NCBI GenBank assembly: GCA_017307785.1
Contig: JAFKGI010000013.1
Coordinates: 62,001 to 126,000 of the forward strand
Reading direction: 5' to 3'
Length of the DNA: 64,000 nucleotides
Origin: Vulcanimicrobiota bacterium
GTDB lineage: Bacteria; Vulcanimicrobiota; Xenobia; Xenobiales; JADMJV01
Shown: piece after piece, positions 33,376 to 41,324 of the stretch
Layout: each line of letters opens with the position of its first letter
Position numbering within the stretch: position 1 is the stretch's first letter
Translations under genes and position numbers: made by a program
The notes under the pieces: model-generated
The model's database searches: none
Told to the model about the DNA's origin: nothing
What the model saw: the letters and a program-made list of their open reading frames with translations, nothing else

Positions 33376-33841
33376 GCAGGTCCCAGGTCATGGGACGAGA
33401 GACGCCGGTTTCGCGAAAGAGGGGCTCCAGCGTTCCGGCCACCACCGCCTCCGCCTGCTTCAGGTCTTTCTCCTGGAAGGTTCCCTGGTTTTTGACCCGG
33501 CTGTCCATATAGTAAAAGCCGCAGATTTCGTCGCTACGACTGCGGATGGGCACGAAGAGAATGCTGATGATGCCGGCGATCAAGACGCTGGTGCGGTCGA
33601 AGCGGTCGGGTTCGGCCAGGTCTACCAACAGTCTGGGTTGGCCTTCTTCAATCAGCGACTTCAGAACGCTCAGGCTGACCGGCTCACTGGTCCAGATGCC
33701 TTCCGACTTCAGATTGAGCAGCCGCCCGTTGCCGGAGTAGGTGACCATGGCGTGTTCGGCCTTCAGGCCTTCTTGGGCAAAGGTGATGGCCTGACCAAAA
33801 GCCTGTTCGTAGAGCGAGCGAATGTGCTTCTCTTCGTACAT
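33353..33841 (-). CDS. GAF-domain protein
   Basis: 162 residues forming essentially one GAF domain: LYEQAFGQAITFAQEG at the start, then ILFVPIRSRSDEICGFYYMDSRV and DLKQAEAVVAGTLEPL. GAF domains bind small ligands such as cyclic nucleotides, bilins or NO. No output domain is attached, so it probably works as a partner. The start is 7 bases past the plsC-like stop, so the two form an operon. Confidence 0.85.
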   Translation of the reverse strand: MYEEKHIRSLYEQAFGQAITFAQEGLKAEHAMVTYSGNGRLLNLKSEGIWTSEPVSLSVLKSLIEEGQPRLLVDLAEPDRFDRTSVLIAGIISILFVPIRSRSDEICGFYYMDSRVKNQGTFQEKDLKQAEAVVAGTLEPLFRETGVSRPMTWDLLMNTYWL

Positions 33842-33847
33842 CGCCGG

Positions 33848-34495
33848 CTAGTTCTGCTCCAGCTCCAAAAGGCGGTTGCGGGCACGTTCCAGGAATTCCA
33901 CGCGCGTCTCGCCGGGCTGCAGCGAAAAGGCTTCGCCGAAGACCACCCGACAGGGGCAGGGCCGGGGTAAGAAAGCACCTTTGGGCAGCAAGCGATGCAT
34001 GTTCTCCAGGTAGACGGGCACCAGTTCGAAGTCCGGCTGCTTCTGACAGAGGTAAAAGATGCCGCTTTTGAAGGGGGCGACCTGGACGCCGTCGCCGCGG
34101 GTCCCCTCGGGGGAGAGCACGATGGCTTCGCTGGGGCCGACCTGGGAGACCACCTCGGTGACCTGTTGCTGGCGCTCTTCCTTGGTCTTGGGCTGACGTT
34201 CCAGAAAAATGGCGCGGAAGCAGCGCGAGGCCACGAAGCGACGGAAAGGATGCACTTCCCAGTAATCTTTGGCGGCCACGAAGCGCATACGACGCCTCTG
34301 CCACTTGGGCATGATCGCCCAGAGCAGCACCGTATCGGCGTGCGAAGTGTGGTTGAAGTAATAGATGCGGCGGCGCTCGGAGAGTTCGAATCCTCTCGAT
34401 TCGACTCGAGAAAAACTCAAGGTTCGGGCCAGCCAACCCAAGGTGCGGGCCAGCACCTGGGCGGCGCTGTCCTTATAACGTTCAAGCCAGCTCAT
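33848..34495 (-). CDS. 1-acyl-glycerol-3-phosphate acyltransferase-like (PlsC family)
   Basis: 215 residues. Motif I NHTSHADT (NHxxxxD) supplies the catalytic His and Asp; motif III is SPEGTRGDG; YYFNHTSHADTVLLWAIMPK and the later FELVPVYLENMHRL fit the family. It transfers an acyl chain to lysophosphatidate or a related membrane lipid acceptor. No strong transmembrane helix, so it is probably a peripheral membrane enzyme. First gene of the small operon with the GAF protein. Confidence 0.88.
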   Translation of the reverse strand: MSWLERYKDSAAQVLARTLGWLARTLSFSRVESRGFELSERRRIYYFNHTSHADTVLLWAIMPKWQRRRMRFVAAKDYWEVHPFRRFVASRCFRAIFLERQPKTKEERQQQVTEVVSQVGPSEAIVLSPEGTRGDGVQVAPFKSGIFYLCQKQPDFELVPVYLENMHRLLPKGAFLPRPCPCRVVFGEAFSLQPGETRVEFLERARNRLLELEQN

Positions 34496-34578
34496 CTAAG
34501 CGCCCCGTTCTCCGAGCCAAACCCGGTCCCTTCCGAACAGGGATGAAGGCGAGGTTACGATAGCGAAGGGCGCAGGCT

Positions 34579-36225
34579 GTGAGTCAGACCCCCAGCCCCT
34601 TGCGGCGTCCGCTGTTTCGAATGCTCTGGGCGGCCACCATTGTGTCCAATATCGGAAATTGGATTCAGGAGGTGTCCAGCACCTGGTTAATGGCGACCAT
34701 GGCCCCGGATCCTTTGATGGTTTCTTTGGCACAGGTGGCCAGTGCGCTGCCGGTGTTTTTGCTGGCTATTCCGGCCGGGGCGCTGGCCGACGTGCTCGAC
34801 CGGCGCAAATTGCTCATCTTTACTCAGGCCTGGATGCTGGTGGCGGCGGCCACCATGGCGGTGGTGACCCTGATGGGCATGATGAATCCCTGGATTCTGC
34901 TGATCTGCACCTTTTATCTGGCGGTGGGCTCGGCCCTGAATTCCCCGGGCTGGCACGCCATCACCCCGGAAATCGTTCCCAAACAGGAGTTGGCCGCAGC
35001 CGTGACTTTGAACGGACTGGGCATCAGCTGCGCGCGCGCGGTGGGTCCGGGTCTGGCCGGTCTGGTGCTGGTCAATCTGGGGGCCGGCAAAGCTTTCCTG
35101 ATCAACAGCTTCTCTTTTCTGGCCGTGATCGGGGTCTTGCTGGCCTGGCGGCGCAAGCAGCGCGTGGGCAACCTGCCGGCCGAGCGTTTCGTCTCGGCCA
35201 TGCGAGTAGGCGCTCAGCACGTGCGCCATTCGCCAGTCTTGCGGCTGGTGCTGGTGCGCAGCGGACTGTTCGTCTTTACCACCAGCTGCTTGTGGTCGCT
35301 GCTGCCGCTGTTGTGTAAGAGCGAATACAAGATGGAGGCGCAGGGCTACGGACTGCTGCTGGTCGTCTTCGGTCTGGGCTCGATCCTGACGGCTTCCTTC
35401 TTATTGCCCAGATGGCGCGAGCGCTTGCCGGCCAATTCACTGGTCAGTCGCGCCTGGTTGGCCTACCTGCCGGTCTTTTGGATTCTGGCCAAATGCACGT
35501 CCAGCTGGTTGCCCTATCTGGTCATTTTCTGGGCGGGCGGTTGTCAGATCTGCATCCTTTCCTGCTTTCACCTGGCCGCCCAGTCGCTGGCCCCGCCCTG
35601 GGTGCGGGCCCGGGCCATGTCGGTCTACTTGCTGGTTTATGCCGGTTCGGCCGCTCTGGGAGGTCTCTTCTGGGGCTATCTGGCGCGCGGTCTGGGATTG
35701 CGTTCCTGCCTGTTGCTGAGCAGTGCGGTGCTGCTGGTGAGCGCCGTCACCGCCTGGCTGGCTCCCTTGCACACCGGTGAGGGCTACGACCACGACCCCT
35801 CCCATCATTGGGAAGACCCGGACGTAAAGGTGGACATTCCGCTCAACCACGGGCCGATTCAAGTGGTGGTGGAATACGACATCGCACCCGAGCACGCCCG
35901 CGAATTCGTGACCGCCATGGAGCGTCTCAAGCGCATTCGCCTGCGCAACGGCGTCATCCGCTGGGCCCTTTACTGCGATCTGGCCGCCCCCCAGCGCTTC
36001 CGCGAGGTCTACCTGGAGGAGAGTTGGGCCTCGCACCTGAGACAGCACGAGCGGGTCAGCAACTATGAGGCGGAAGTGGCGGCGGAGGCCTATGGATATC
36101 ACCGCGGTCCCGAGATGCCCGAGGTTTTTCACTACGGTTATTGCGATGAACGTTTCCCGGGCAAGGCCGAGGAGGAACATGAGGATCATACCTATCAGGA
36201 GATCCCCTTGTGGTTTTTAGATTGA
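34579..36225 (+). CDS. MFS transporter with a C-terminal monooxygenase-like domain
   Basis: 548 residues. Twelve predicted helices in residues 1-400 (starts RRPLFRMLWAATIVSNIG, with PAGALADVLDRRKLLI as loop 2-3), of the DUF894/MFS_3 type related to EntS exporters. Residues about 410-520 (VQVVVEYDIAPEHAREFVTAM and an LEESWASHLRQHERV helix) form an antibiotic-biosynthesis-monooxygenase-like barrel often fused in this family. Proposed role: drug or siderophore export in the inner membrane. Start is GTG at 34579. The rluD gene starts 1 base after its stop. Confidence 0.88.
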   Translation: MSQTPSPLRRPLFRMLWAATIVSNIGNWIQEVSSTWLMATMAPDPLMVSLAQVASALPVFLLAIPAGALADVLDRRKLLIFTQAWMLVAAATMAVVTLMGMMNPWILLICTFYLAVGSALNSPGWHAITPEIVPKQELAAAVTLNGLGISCARAVGPGLAGLVLVNLGAGKAFLINSFSFLAVIGVLLAWRRKQRVGNLPAERFVSAMRVGAQHVRHSPVLRLVLVRSGLFVFTTSCLWSLLPLLCKSEYKMEAQGYGLLLVVFGLGSILTASFLLPRWRERLPANSLVSRAWLAYLPVFWILAKCTSSWLPYLVIFWAGGCQICILSCFHLAAQSLAPPWVRARAMSVYLLVYAGSAALGGLFWGYLARGLGLRSCLLLSSAVLLVSAVTAWLAPLHTGEGYDHDPSHHWEDPDVKVDIPLNHGPIQVVVEYDIAPEHAREFVTAMERLKRIRLRNGVIRWALYCDLAAPQRFREVYLEESWASHLRQHERVSNYEAEVAAEAYGYHRGPEMPEVFHYGYCDERFPGKAEEEHEDHTYQEIPLWFLD

Positions 36226-36226
36226 C

Positions 36227-37189
36227 GTGAGTCGGCGCAAAGTAGATCCAACGTGGTTTGACGAGGAAGTCGAGGAGCAGGAGAACGAGGTTCGGGAAGT
36301 GAGCGTGCTGCCCGAGCACGAGGGCCTGCGCCTGGATCATTTCCTGGTGGGCCAGTTTCCCGATCGCAGTCGTTCTTTATTGCAGGACTGGATCGAATCC
36401 GGTCAGGTGCTGGTGGGCATGCGCCCCGGCAAAGCCTCGACGCGCTTAAAGGCGGGCCAGGAAATCCTGGTGGAAATCCCGGCGCTGGAGCCGGCCGAGC
36501 CCGAGCCCGAGGACATTCCTCTCAACGTGGTCTTTGAAGATGAGCACCTGCTGGTCCTCAATAAGGTGCGTGGGATGGTGGTGCATCCGGCCGTGGGCAA
36601 CTACAGCGGCACGCTGGTCAACGCCTTGCTGGGCCACTGCCGGGACTTGTCGGGCATTCGCGGGGTAGAGAAGCCGGGCATCGTGCACCGCCTGGATAAG
36701 GATACTTCCGGTCTGATGGTGGTGGCTAAGAACGACCAGGCTCATCTGGGGCTGACCAATCAGTTCTCTGAACGCCTTGTGCAGAAGCACTATCAGGCCA
36801 TTGTGCACGGGCACCCTCAGCCGACTCGGGGTCGGGTGGAGCAACCCATCGGACGGCATCCGGTGGACCGCATTCGCATGGCCGTCAATCCGCGCGGTAA
36901 AACGGCCATCACCGACTATGAGGTGAATCAGAACTTCGGAAACTATTCCTTGCTGGATCTGCAGATTCACACCGGGAGAACCCATCAGATTCGGGTGCAT
37001 CTGACCTGGTTGGGCTTTCCCATCGTGGGCGATCCGCTTTACGGTCGGCGCAATCATCCGTTTTCCATCGTGGGTCAGGCTCTGCACTGCGCTCGTCTGG
37101 GCTTTCGTCACCCGGTGGAGCACCGGCCGCTGGAGTTCAGCGCCGCGCCTCCTGAAGATATGCAGATGATTCTGCGAGACCTTCGATGA
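36227..37189 (+). CDS. rluD: RluD-family rRNA pseudouridine synthase
   Basis: 320 residues. N-terminal S4-like RNA-binding domain (RLDHFLVGQFPDRSRSLLQDWI), catalytic motif HRLDKDTSG with the essential Asp, and the C-terminal HTGRTHQIRVHL. The family makes pseudouridine at 23S rRNA positions 1911/1915/1917 (RluD), and this is the usual house-keeping form. Start GTG 36227, one base after the MFS stop. The next gene overlaps its stop as ATGA. Distinction from RluC is not fully possible from sequence. Confidence 0.92.
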   Translation: MSRRKVDPTWFDEEVEEQENEVREVSVLPEHEGLRLDHFLVGQFPDRSRSLLQDWIESGQVLVGMRPGKASTRLKAGQEILVEIPALEPAEPEPEDIPLNVVFEDEHLLVLNKVRGMVVHPAVGNYSGTLVNALLGHCRDLSGIRGVEKPGIVHRLDKDTSGLMVVAKNDQAHLGLTNQFSERLVQKHYQAIVHGHPQPTRGRVEQPIGRHPVDRIRMAVNPRGKTAITDYEVNQNFGNYSLLDLQIHTGRTHQIRVHLTWLGFPIVGDPLYGRRNHPFSIVGQALHCARLGFRHPVEHRPLEFSAAPPEDMQMILRDLR

Positions 37190-37413
37190 TCAAAAAAGAG
37201 CACCGCATTTGCGCGCTCTGCAAGAATCTCGAGGTGCTGGACCAGGGCCGGGAATTTCCCGGCATCGCCGACACCGAATATATAAAGTATCGCTGCAAGA
37301 TTTTCGGCTGGAGCAATCGCGAGGATTATCTGATGGATTCCGAACCGGCCGAGAAATTCGCCAAACAAGAACCGTTCGATTGCGAGAGATTCGAGGGTTG
37401 GAGTCCTGAGTAG
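37186..37413 (+). CDS. Small Cys-containing hypothetical protein
   Basis: 75 residues, start overlapping the rluD stop (ATGA), so translationally coupled. ICALCKNLEVL, RCKIFGW and FDCERF give four to five Cys that could bind a metal such as Zn, in a pattern like small treble-clef or rubredoxin-like proteins. Ends PFDCERFEGWSPE. No known family. Adjacent to the rhomboid gene. Confidence 0.75.
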   Translation: MIKKEHRICALCKNLEVLDQGREFPGIADTEYIKYRCKIFGWSNREDYLMDSEPAEKFAKQEPFDCERFEGWSPE

Positions 37414-37495
37414 CACCTGGCAGCGTCCTGAAGAAGGCGGAGGACCGGTTGAGGCGCCACCGCCACGACCGCCGGTCGAGCGTCGCATTTACGCG

Positions 37496-38113
37496 GTGCG
37501 CGCGACCTACGTGTTGCTCGGGTTGCTGCTGGTGTTCGCGCTGCTGGGCGGGGCCAGCACCGACGTGGCTCAGTTGCGACGGATGGGCGCCCGCCCGCCG
37601 CTCTACGGATTCAATCCGCGGCCGGAGCATCTGGTGGCACCGCTCTTTCTGCACGGCGGCTGGACGCATTTCGCCTGCAACTGGGTCAGCCTTTCCATGG
37701 TGGGGGCGGCCTTGGAATCGGTCATCGGGTCGTTGGGACTGGTCTACCTGTTTTTTTTCTCGGGCATCGCTTCGTTGTTGGTTTCCTTTTACCACAATCC
37801 CCAGGTGACGGCCCTGGGCTGCTCGGGAGCGGTCTTCGGCATCTGGGCGGCTCGAGTGGTGCATTCCTGGTGTCCGCCGGCCGAGGACGACCGCTTTCGC
37901 TACCTGGCGCTGTTTGTTTTCAGCGTGCTGCTGACGGTGGTGCCGGCCTGGATGGGCGTTCCGGTGGATCACGCGGGGCACTTCGGGGGCATGATCGCCG
38001 GGGTGGTCGGTTATCTGGCCTTTCGCGGCGGCGGGATCCTGCGCTGGGGGGGTTTGGCGGCACTATTGGGCTGGGCTGGTTACGTGGCCCGACCCCCCTG
38101 GTCGCCGTTCTAA
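37496..38113 (+). CDS. Rhomboid-family intramembrane serine protease
   Basis: 205 residues, six predicted helices. Catalytic Ser110 in LGCSGAVFG (GxSG) and His162 in DHAGHFGG; HGGWTHFACNW carries the conserved His/Asn of helix 2. It cleaves membrane proteins within the bilayer. I use GTG at 37496, but an uninterrupted in-frame Pro/Arg-rich segment (TWQRPEEGG, PPPRPPVERR) lies upstream without ATG, GTG or TTG, only CTG (37406) or ATT (37487). The real protein may therefore have a longer cytosolic tail from a rare start. The stop overlaps the PilZ gene by 4 bases. Confidence 0.88.
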   Translation: MRATYVLLGLLLVFALLGGASTDVAQLRRMGARPPLYGFNPRPEHLVAPLFLHGGWTHFACNWVSLSMVGAALESVIGSLGLVYLFFFSGIASLLVSFYHNPQVTALGCSGAVFGIWAARVVHSWCPPAEDDRFRYLALFVFSVLLTVVPAWMGVPVDHAGHFGGMIAGVVGYLAFRGGGILRWGGLAALLGWAGYVARPPWSPF

Positions 38114-38784
38114 CCTCGTAGGAAATTGCTGTCGAGGATGACGCCGGGTTCGGCTTTGAGGAGCTTTTCCATCACCTGACGGAGTTCCCAGGACTGCTGT
38201 TGGGAGAGGCCGATGAATTCAATGCCGATGCGGAACCCCAGGGGCTTTTCCGGACGGCACCAGCACACCCGACCGTGGAGCTCCAGCGGTTTGCTACGTT
38301 GCTCCTCGAAGTCGATGGAAAACTGCAGCTGAGTGTCTTTGGCGACTTCTTTCTCCACCAGCATGCCCAGGCCGCTGGCGGAGAGGTCGACCACCGTGCC
38401 GCGGTAGCCGGGTAGCTGATGAGAGGTGGCACGCAGGCGTTTCTCGGCGCGCGGAGCGCGACGTAGTTCCTGAGCCTGGGGCTGAGGGTCAAGCAATTGG
38501 GAAAAAAGCTCGGCGGTGGCTGGACTGTCTACCTGACCGGCGTAGAGGTGGCGGGCGATGGCCTGAAACAGCTGCTGGGCTCGATTTTGCCAGAGCGGGG
38601 AAGGGGCCACTTCCTCGGTGACTTTGAGGCCAATTCTAACCGATAGAGGCTGGCCGTCCTGAGGCACTTCGGCCTGGGTGCTGTAGGTTTTGAGCGGTTT
38701 GAAATTGCTGTCACTCTGAAAATAAAGCAGGCCTGACTCGAAGGCCAGGCATTGAATTTTGCTGGACCTGAAGAGAGAGAACAT
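38110..38784 (-). CDS. PilZ-domain protein
   Basis: 224 residues. The C-terminal half is a PilZ domain that binds cyclic-di-GMP: a basic RRAPRAEKRLRATS segment, then VVDLSASGLGMLVEKEV (the DxSxxG motif) and a later FRIGIEFIGL strand. The N-terminal half is unassigned and may carry an output or dimer function. It would respond to c-di-GMP, which the GGDEF-EAL protein at 19333 probably degrades. Read convergently with the rhomboid gene. Confidence 0.88.
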   Translation of the reverse strand: MFSLFRSSKIQCLAFESGLLYFQSDSNFKPLKTYSTQAEVPQDGQPLSVRIGLKVTEEVAPSPLWQNRAQQLFQAIARHLYAGQVDSPATAELFSQLLDPQPQAQELRRAPRAEKRLRATSHQLPGYRGTVVDLSASGLGMLVEKEVAKDTQLQFSIDFEEQRSKPLELHGRVCWCRPEKPLGFRIGIEFIGLSQQQSWELRQVMEKLLKAEPGVILDSNFLRG

Positions 38785-38824
38785 CCTTCATCTTAGCATC
38801 CCGGAGCGGGTTGCGGCGAAGGGG

Positions 38825-39808
38825 CTAAAGTACTCCGCGGTAGGCCGAAGGCGCCTTATAATGGTTGCCTCCCGGAAGGTCCAGATTGGTCAGCGAAATG
38901 CTGACGCTGTAACTGAGTGAGGTCACCTGGTGAAACCAGCCCACCGGTAGCAGCAAGACTTCCCCTTCGTGAACTTCCGTTTCGATCGGCATCAACCCCT
39001 CGCTCAAGGGATAAAGGGCTGAGTCTCGATGCTCTAGATCGACCGGGGAGAAAAAGTCGTTGTAGAGGTAGAGCCGGGGCATGCTGGAGGGGGGCAGCAG
39101 ATAGAATTTCTTGCTGCCGCGGAGTTGAGCGAAAAGCACGTTATAGGGGTCGAAATGCAAACCCGAACGCGTGCCTCCCGGACCGATCCAATAGTAGACT
39201 TTCCCCTCCTGCAGGGGGCGGCACAAGCCGGGAATTTCGCGAACCCCTTCGGACAGTTGGGCCAGCAGCCCGCTGGCATCGGTCTGGTTGTAGGCGGTCC
39301 AATAGTGTTGGCCGTGATTGGCCGGCGCCTGGATGCAGTCCAGGAACTCGCCGAGCGTGCCGTGACGGGTTTGGGTCTGGCTGCCTGCGCCCCGTTCGGT
39401 GAACTGAATGGGCTGAGACCCCCAGCGGCCCCGCAGATAGCCGGGAGTCCATTGGCGGGCCGGCCAGTCTTCGAGCAGGCCCTGGATTTTCACGGGGCGA
39501 TTGGCGAAGAGGTAATCGCGGCGGATCTCCTCGATCTGATGGGACTGTAGCGTGACCAGTTCTCGGTAGGGAGAAGTCTGCTCGAGCTGGGTCTGCAAAT
39601 TCAGCAGCCACTGGAGATTCACCACCTGGCGGGCGAACTGGCCTCCCACCGCGGCCAGCGGGCTCTGGCGTAATTCAGCCAGCAGTTTCAGCAGCGGTTC
39701 CCTGGGGAGGTCCGGCGACTGCTCGAGCATGGCTTCATCGCTGAATCCCGTCATGACGCCGTAAGCCAGCCACTGCTGTAGCTCGGGAGAGAAGACTTCC
39801 GTATTCAC
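38825..39808 (-). CDS. JmjC/cupin-like 2-oxoglutarate-dependent hydroxylase
   Basis: 327 residues. N-terminal helical head (MTGFSDEAMLEQSPDLPRE) of a kind often fused to these enzymes, then a JmjC-like cupin. Fe-binding is HFDPYNVLF (H-x-D) and a distal GWFHQV His, with KKFYLLPPS and GPGGTRSGLHFDP near the 2-oxoglutarate site. A hydroxylase or demethylase acting on protein or small-molecule substrates is likely; the substrate is unknown. The upstream neighbour on the same strand is the Pro-rich gene, whose stop is only 3 bases away. Confidence 0.86.
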   Translation of the reverse strand: MNTEVFSPELQQWLAYGVMTGFSDEAMLEQSPDLPREPLLKLLAELRQSPLAAVGGQFARQVVNLQWLLNLQTQLEQTSPYRELVTLQSHQIEEIRRDYLFANRPVKIQGLLEDWPARQWTPGYLRGRWGSQPIQFTERGAGSQTQTRHGTLGEFLDCIQAPANHGQHYWTAYNQTDASGLLAQLSEGVREIPGLCRPLQEGKVYYWIGPGGTRSGLHFDPYNVLFAQLRGSKKFYLLPPSSMPRLYLYNDFFSPVDLEHRDSALYPLSEGLMPIETEVHEGEVLLLPVGWFHQVTSLSYSVSISLTNLDLPGGNHYKAPSAYRGVL

Positions 39809-39811
39809 TTC

Positions 39812-40369
39812 CTACTGGGGCCGAGGGGGGAGTCCGTTGATGAAGGGCGGCGGCGGCTGCGAGGGCAGACCGACCACGATCGGGGGCCGGGGCGGGAGGC
39901 CATTGATGAAAGGCGGTGGCTTGGGGGGAGACGGCAGACCGATGACGATGGGCGGCTGGGGCTGAGGCGGCAGGCCCACGGCGATGGGAGGTTTCGGGGG
40001 AGAAGGCAGGCCGATGACGATGGGCGGCTGTGGCTGCGGCGGCAGGCCCACGGCGATGGGAGGTTTCGGGGGAGAAGGCAAGCCGATGATGATGGGAGGC
40101 TGGGGCTGAGGCGGCAGGCCCACGGCGATGGGAGGTCTCGGGGGAGAAGGCAAGCCGATGACGATGGGCGGCTGAGGTTGCGGTTGCACACAGCCGCTCC
40201 AGGATTGCTGCAAACTTTGCAGGGCGTTCAAAAGAAAGCCAATTTGCTGCTGCAGGTTGTAGGCGGGAGAAACACCGCCGGGTAGCTGGCCGGGTCCGAT
40301 TCCGCCCGGCCCTCCCGAATAGGGCTGGTAAGAATAAGGCTGCTGAGGGCCAAATTGAACTGGATACAT
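39812..40369 (-). CDS. Pro-rich repeat protein with 24-residue units
   Basis: 185 residues. Residues 1-60 are Gly/Tyr/Gln-rich with a short LLNALQSLQQSW helix. Residues 62-185 are tandem units of about 24 residues, alternating PPQPQPPIVIGL and PSPPKPPIAVGL, then degrading toward PPPFINGLPP at the C-terminus. No signal peptide, no known family. Pro-rich repeats of this kind are found in cell-wall or surface linkers. The gene abuts the JmjC-like gene. Confidence 0.75.
   Translation of the reverse strand: MYPVQFGPQQPYSYQPYSGGPGGIGPGQLPGGVSPAYNLQQQIGFLLNALQSLQQSWSGCVQPQPQPPIVIGLPSPPRPPIAVGLPPQPQPPIIIGLPSPPKPPIAVGLPPQPQPPIVIGLPSPPKPPIAVGLPPQPQPPIVIGLPSPPKPPPFINGLPPRPPIVVGLPSQPPPPFINGLPPRPQ
39815..40186 (-). 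repeat. 72-bp in-frame coding repeat
   Basis: DNA repeat inside the Pro-rich gene with a period of about 72 bp (24 codons), nearly identical in its first four units. Confidence 0.8.
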
Positions 40370-40450
40370 GGCGGAGCTCCCTAAACTTTTCTTAATTTAA
40401 GAATAAGTCAGCTCCGATTGGGGTGCAAGGGGAAATTCGTTAGGGAGTGT

Positions 40451-41221
40451 TCACGGTTGGGGATCGGCCGGCGCTTCGTCACGGATCTGAGTGGTGACAA
40501 TCAGCGAATTGCTGGACGAATTTTGCGCGCTGCCGAACCCCATGATCAGGCCGAAAGCCGAGGATTGACGACTGTTGGTCGAGCCGCCGTTGTTGATGGT
40601 CAGGGTTTCGCCATTCTTCATGGTGACCTGAGTGGCGCCCTCACTGAATTCGATGCGCCCCGGGCCCTGAGCGCTCTGGTAGGCCATCCAGGGCGTAAGC
40701 TTCAAGCGAACGTTCTGGCCGATGACGGTGGGCTCTACGGCGAAGCCGGTGCTGACGCGCTGAAAAATGATGCCGGGAGCGAGCATTCCCAGGCCGTTGG
40801 CGAAATTCCAGAAGGGCTGCACCTGGGGAATGTCTTCGCCCACGGTGATGCTGCCCTTTTCGCCGCTCATCACCAGCAGTTGCTGACTGGTGGAGACGTT
40901 TTGCGAGCCCTGCCCGACCTGCAGCAAGCCGCCATTGGACGAGCTGTTGTTAGCGCTCTGGGCCACCGTAATCCAGACCTGTGGCGCGGGAGCATCGATG
41001 GCTTCCAGTAGCTGACGAATCTGCTCGAGACGTTCGGGAGCGGCCCTTACGATCAGGCGCTGTAAGCGCTCTTCGGCCATGACGGTTTCGCCGGGTTGCA
41101 GCAGTGCTCGCACTGGCTCGATGGTCGCTGCGGCCGGTCGATTGGAAAGGCTGAAGATCTTCAGCTGCGGCTGAGCCGCCAGGGGAGCGGAAAGCAGGAG
41201 GGCCAAAAGCAGTTTCTTCAT
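40451..41221 (-). CDS. Truncated secretin-like exported protein
   Basis: 256 residues with a signal peptide (MKKLLLALLLSAPLAA before QPQLKIF). Residues about 25-85 look like a NolW/N-domain (PVRALLQPGETVMAEERLQR, LEQIRQLLEAIDAP), the ring module of PilQ/GspD secretins. After a Ser/Asn-rich gap it has the secretin-like GSITVGEDIPQ and VSTGFAVEPTVIGQNVRLKLTP. It is too short to form a complete outer-membrane gate. It may be a degraded secretin, an accessory of one, or a periplasmic ring protein. Its start is 104 bases from the divergent comM start. Confidence 0.7.
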   Translation of the reverse strand: MKKLLLALLLSAPLAAQPQLKIFSLSNRPAAATIEPVRALLQPGETVMAEERLQRLIVRAAPERLEQIRQLLEAIDAPAPQVWITVAQSANNSSSNGGLLQVGQGSQNVSTSQQLLVMSGEKGSITVGEDIPQVQPFWNFANGLGMLAPGIIFQRVSTGFAVEPTVIGQNVRLKLTPWMAYQSAQGPGRIEFSEGATQVTMKNGETLTINNGGSTNSRQSSAFGLIMGFGSAQNSSSNSLIVTTQIRDEAPADPQP

Positions 41222-41324
41222 GCGGCAGGATTCGCTCCCCCCGAGTGGCTAACCTGTGAGGAGCATCCGAAGGCGATGCAGCCGCACCCCGTGTGCGAGT
41301 CCCGCAAAAGGCGGGATCATTTCA

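Noticed and set aside
34383..34392. tRNA T-loop-like GTTCGAATCC
   Set aside because: Lies inside the plsC-like gene in a coding context and no acceptor or anticodon arms fit around it.
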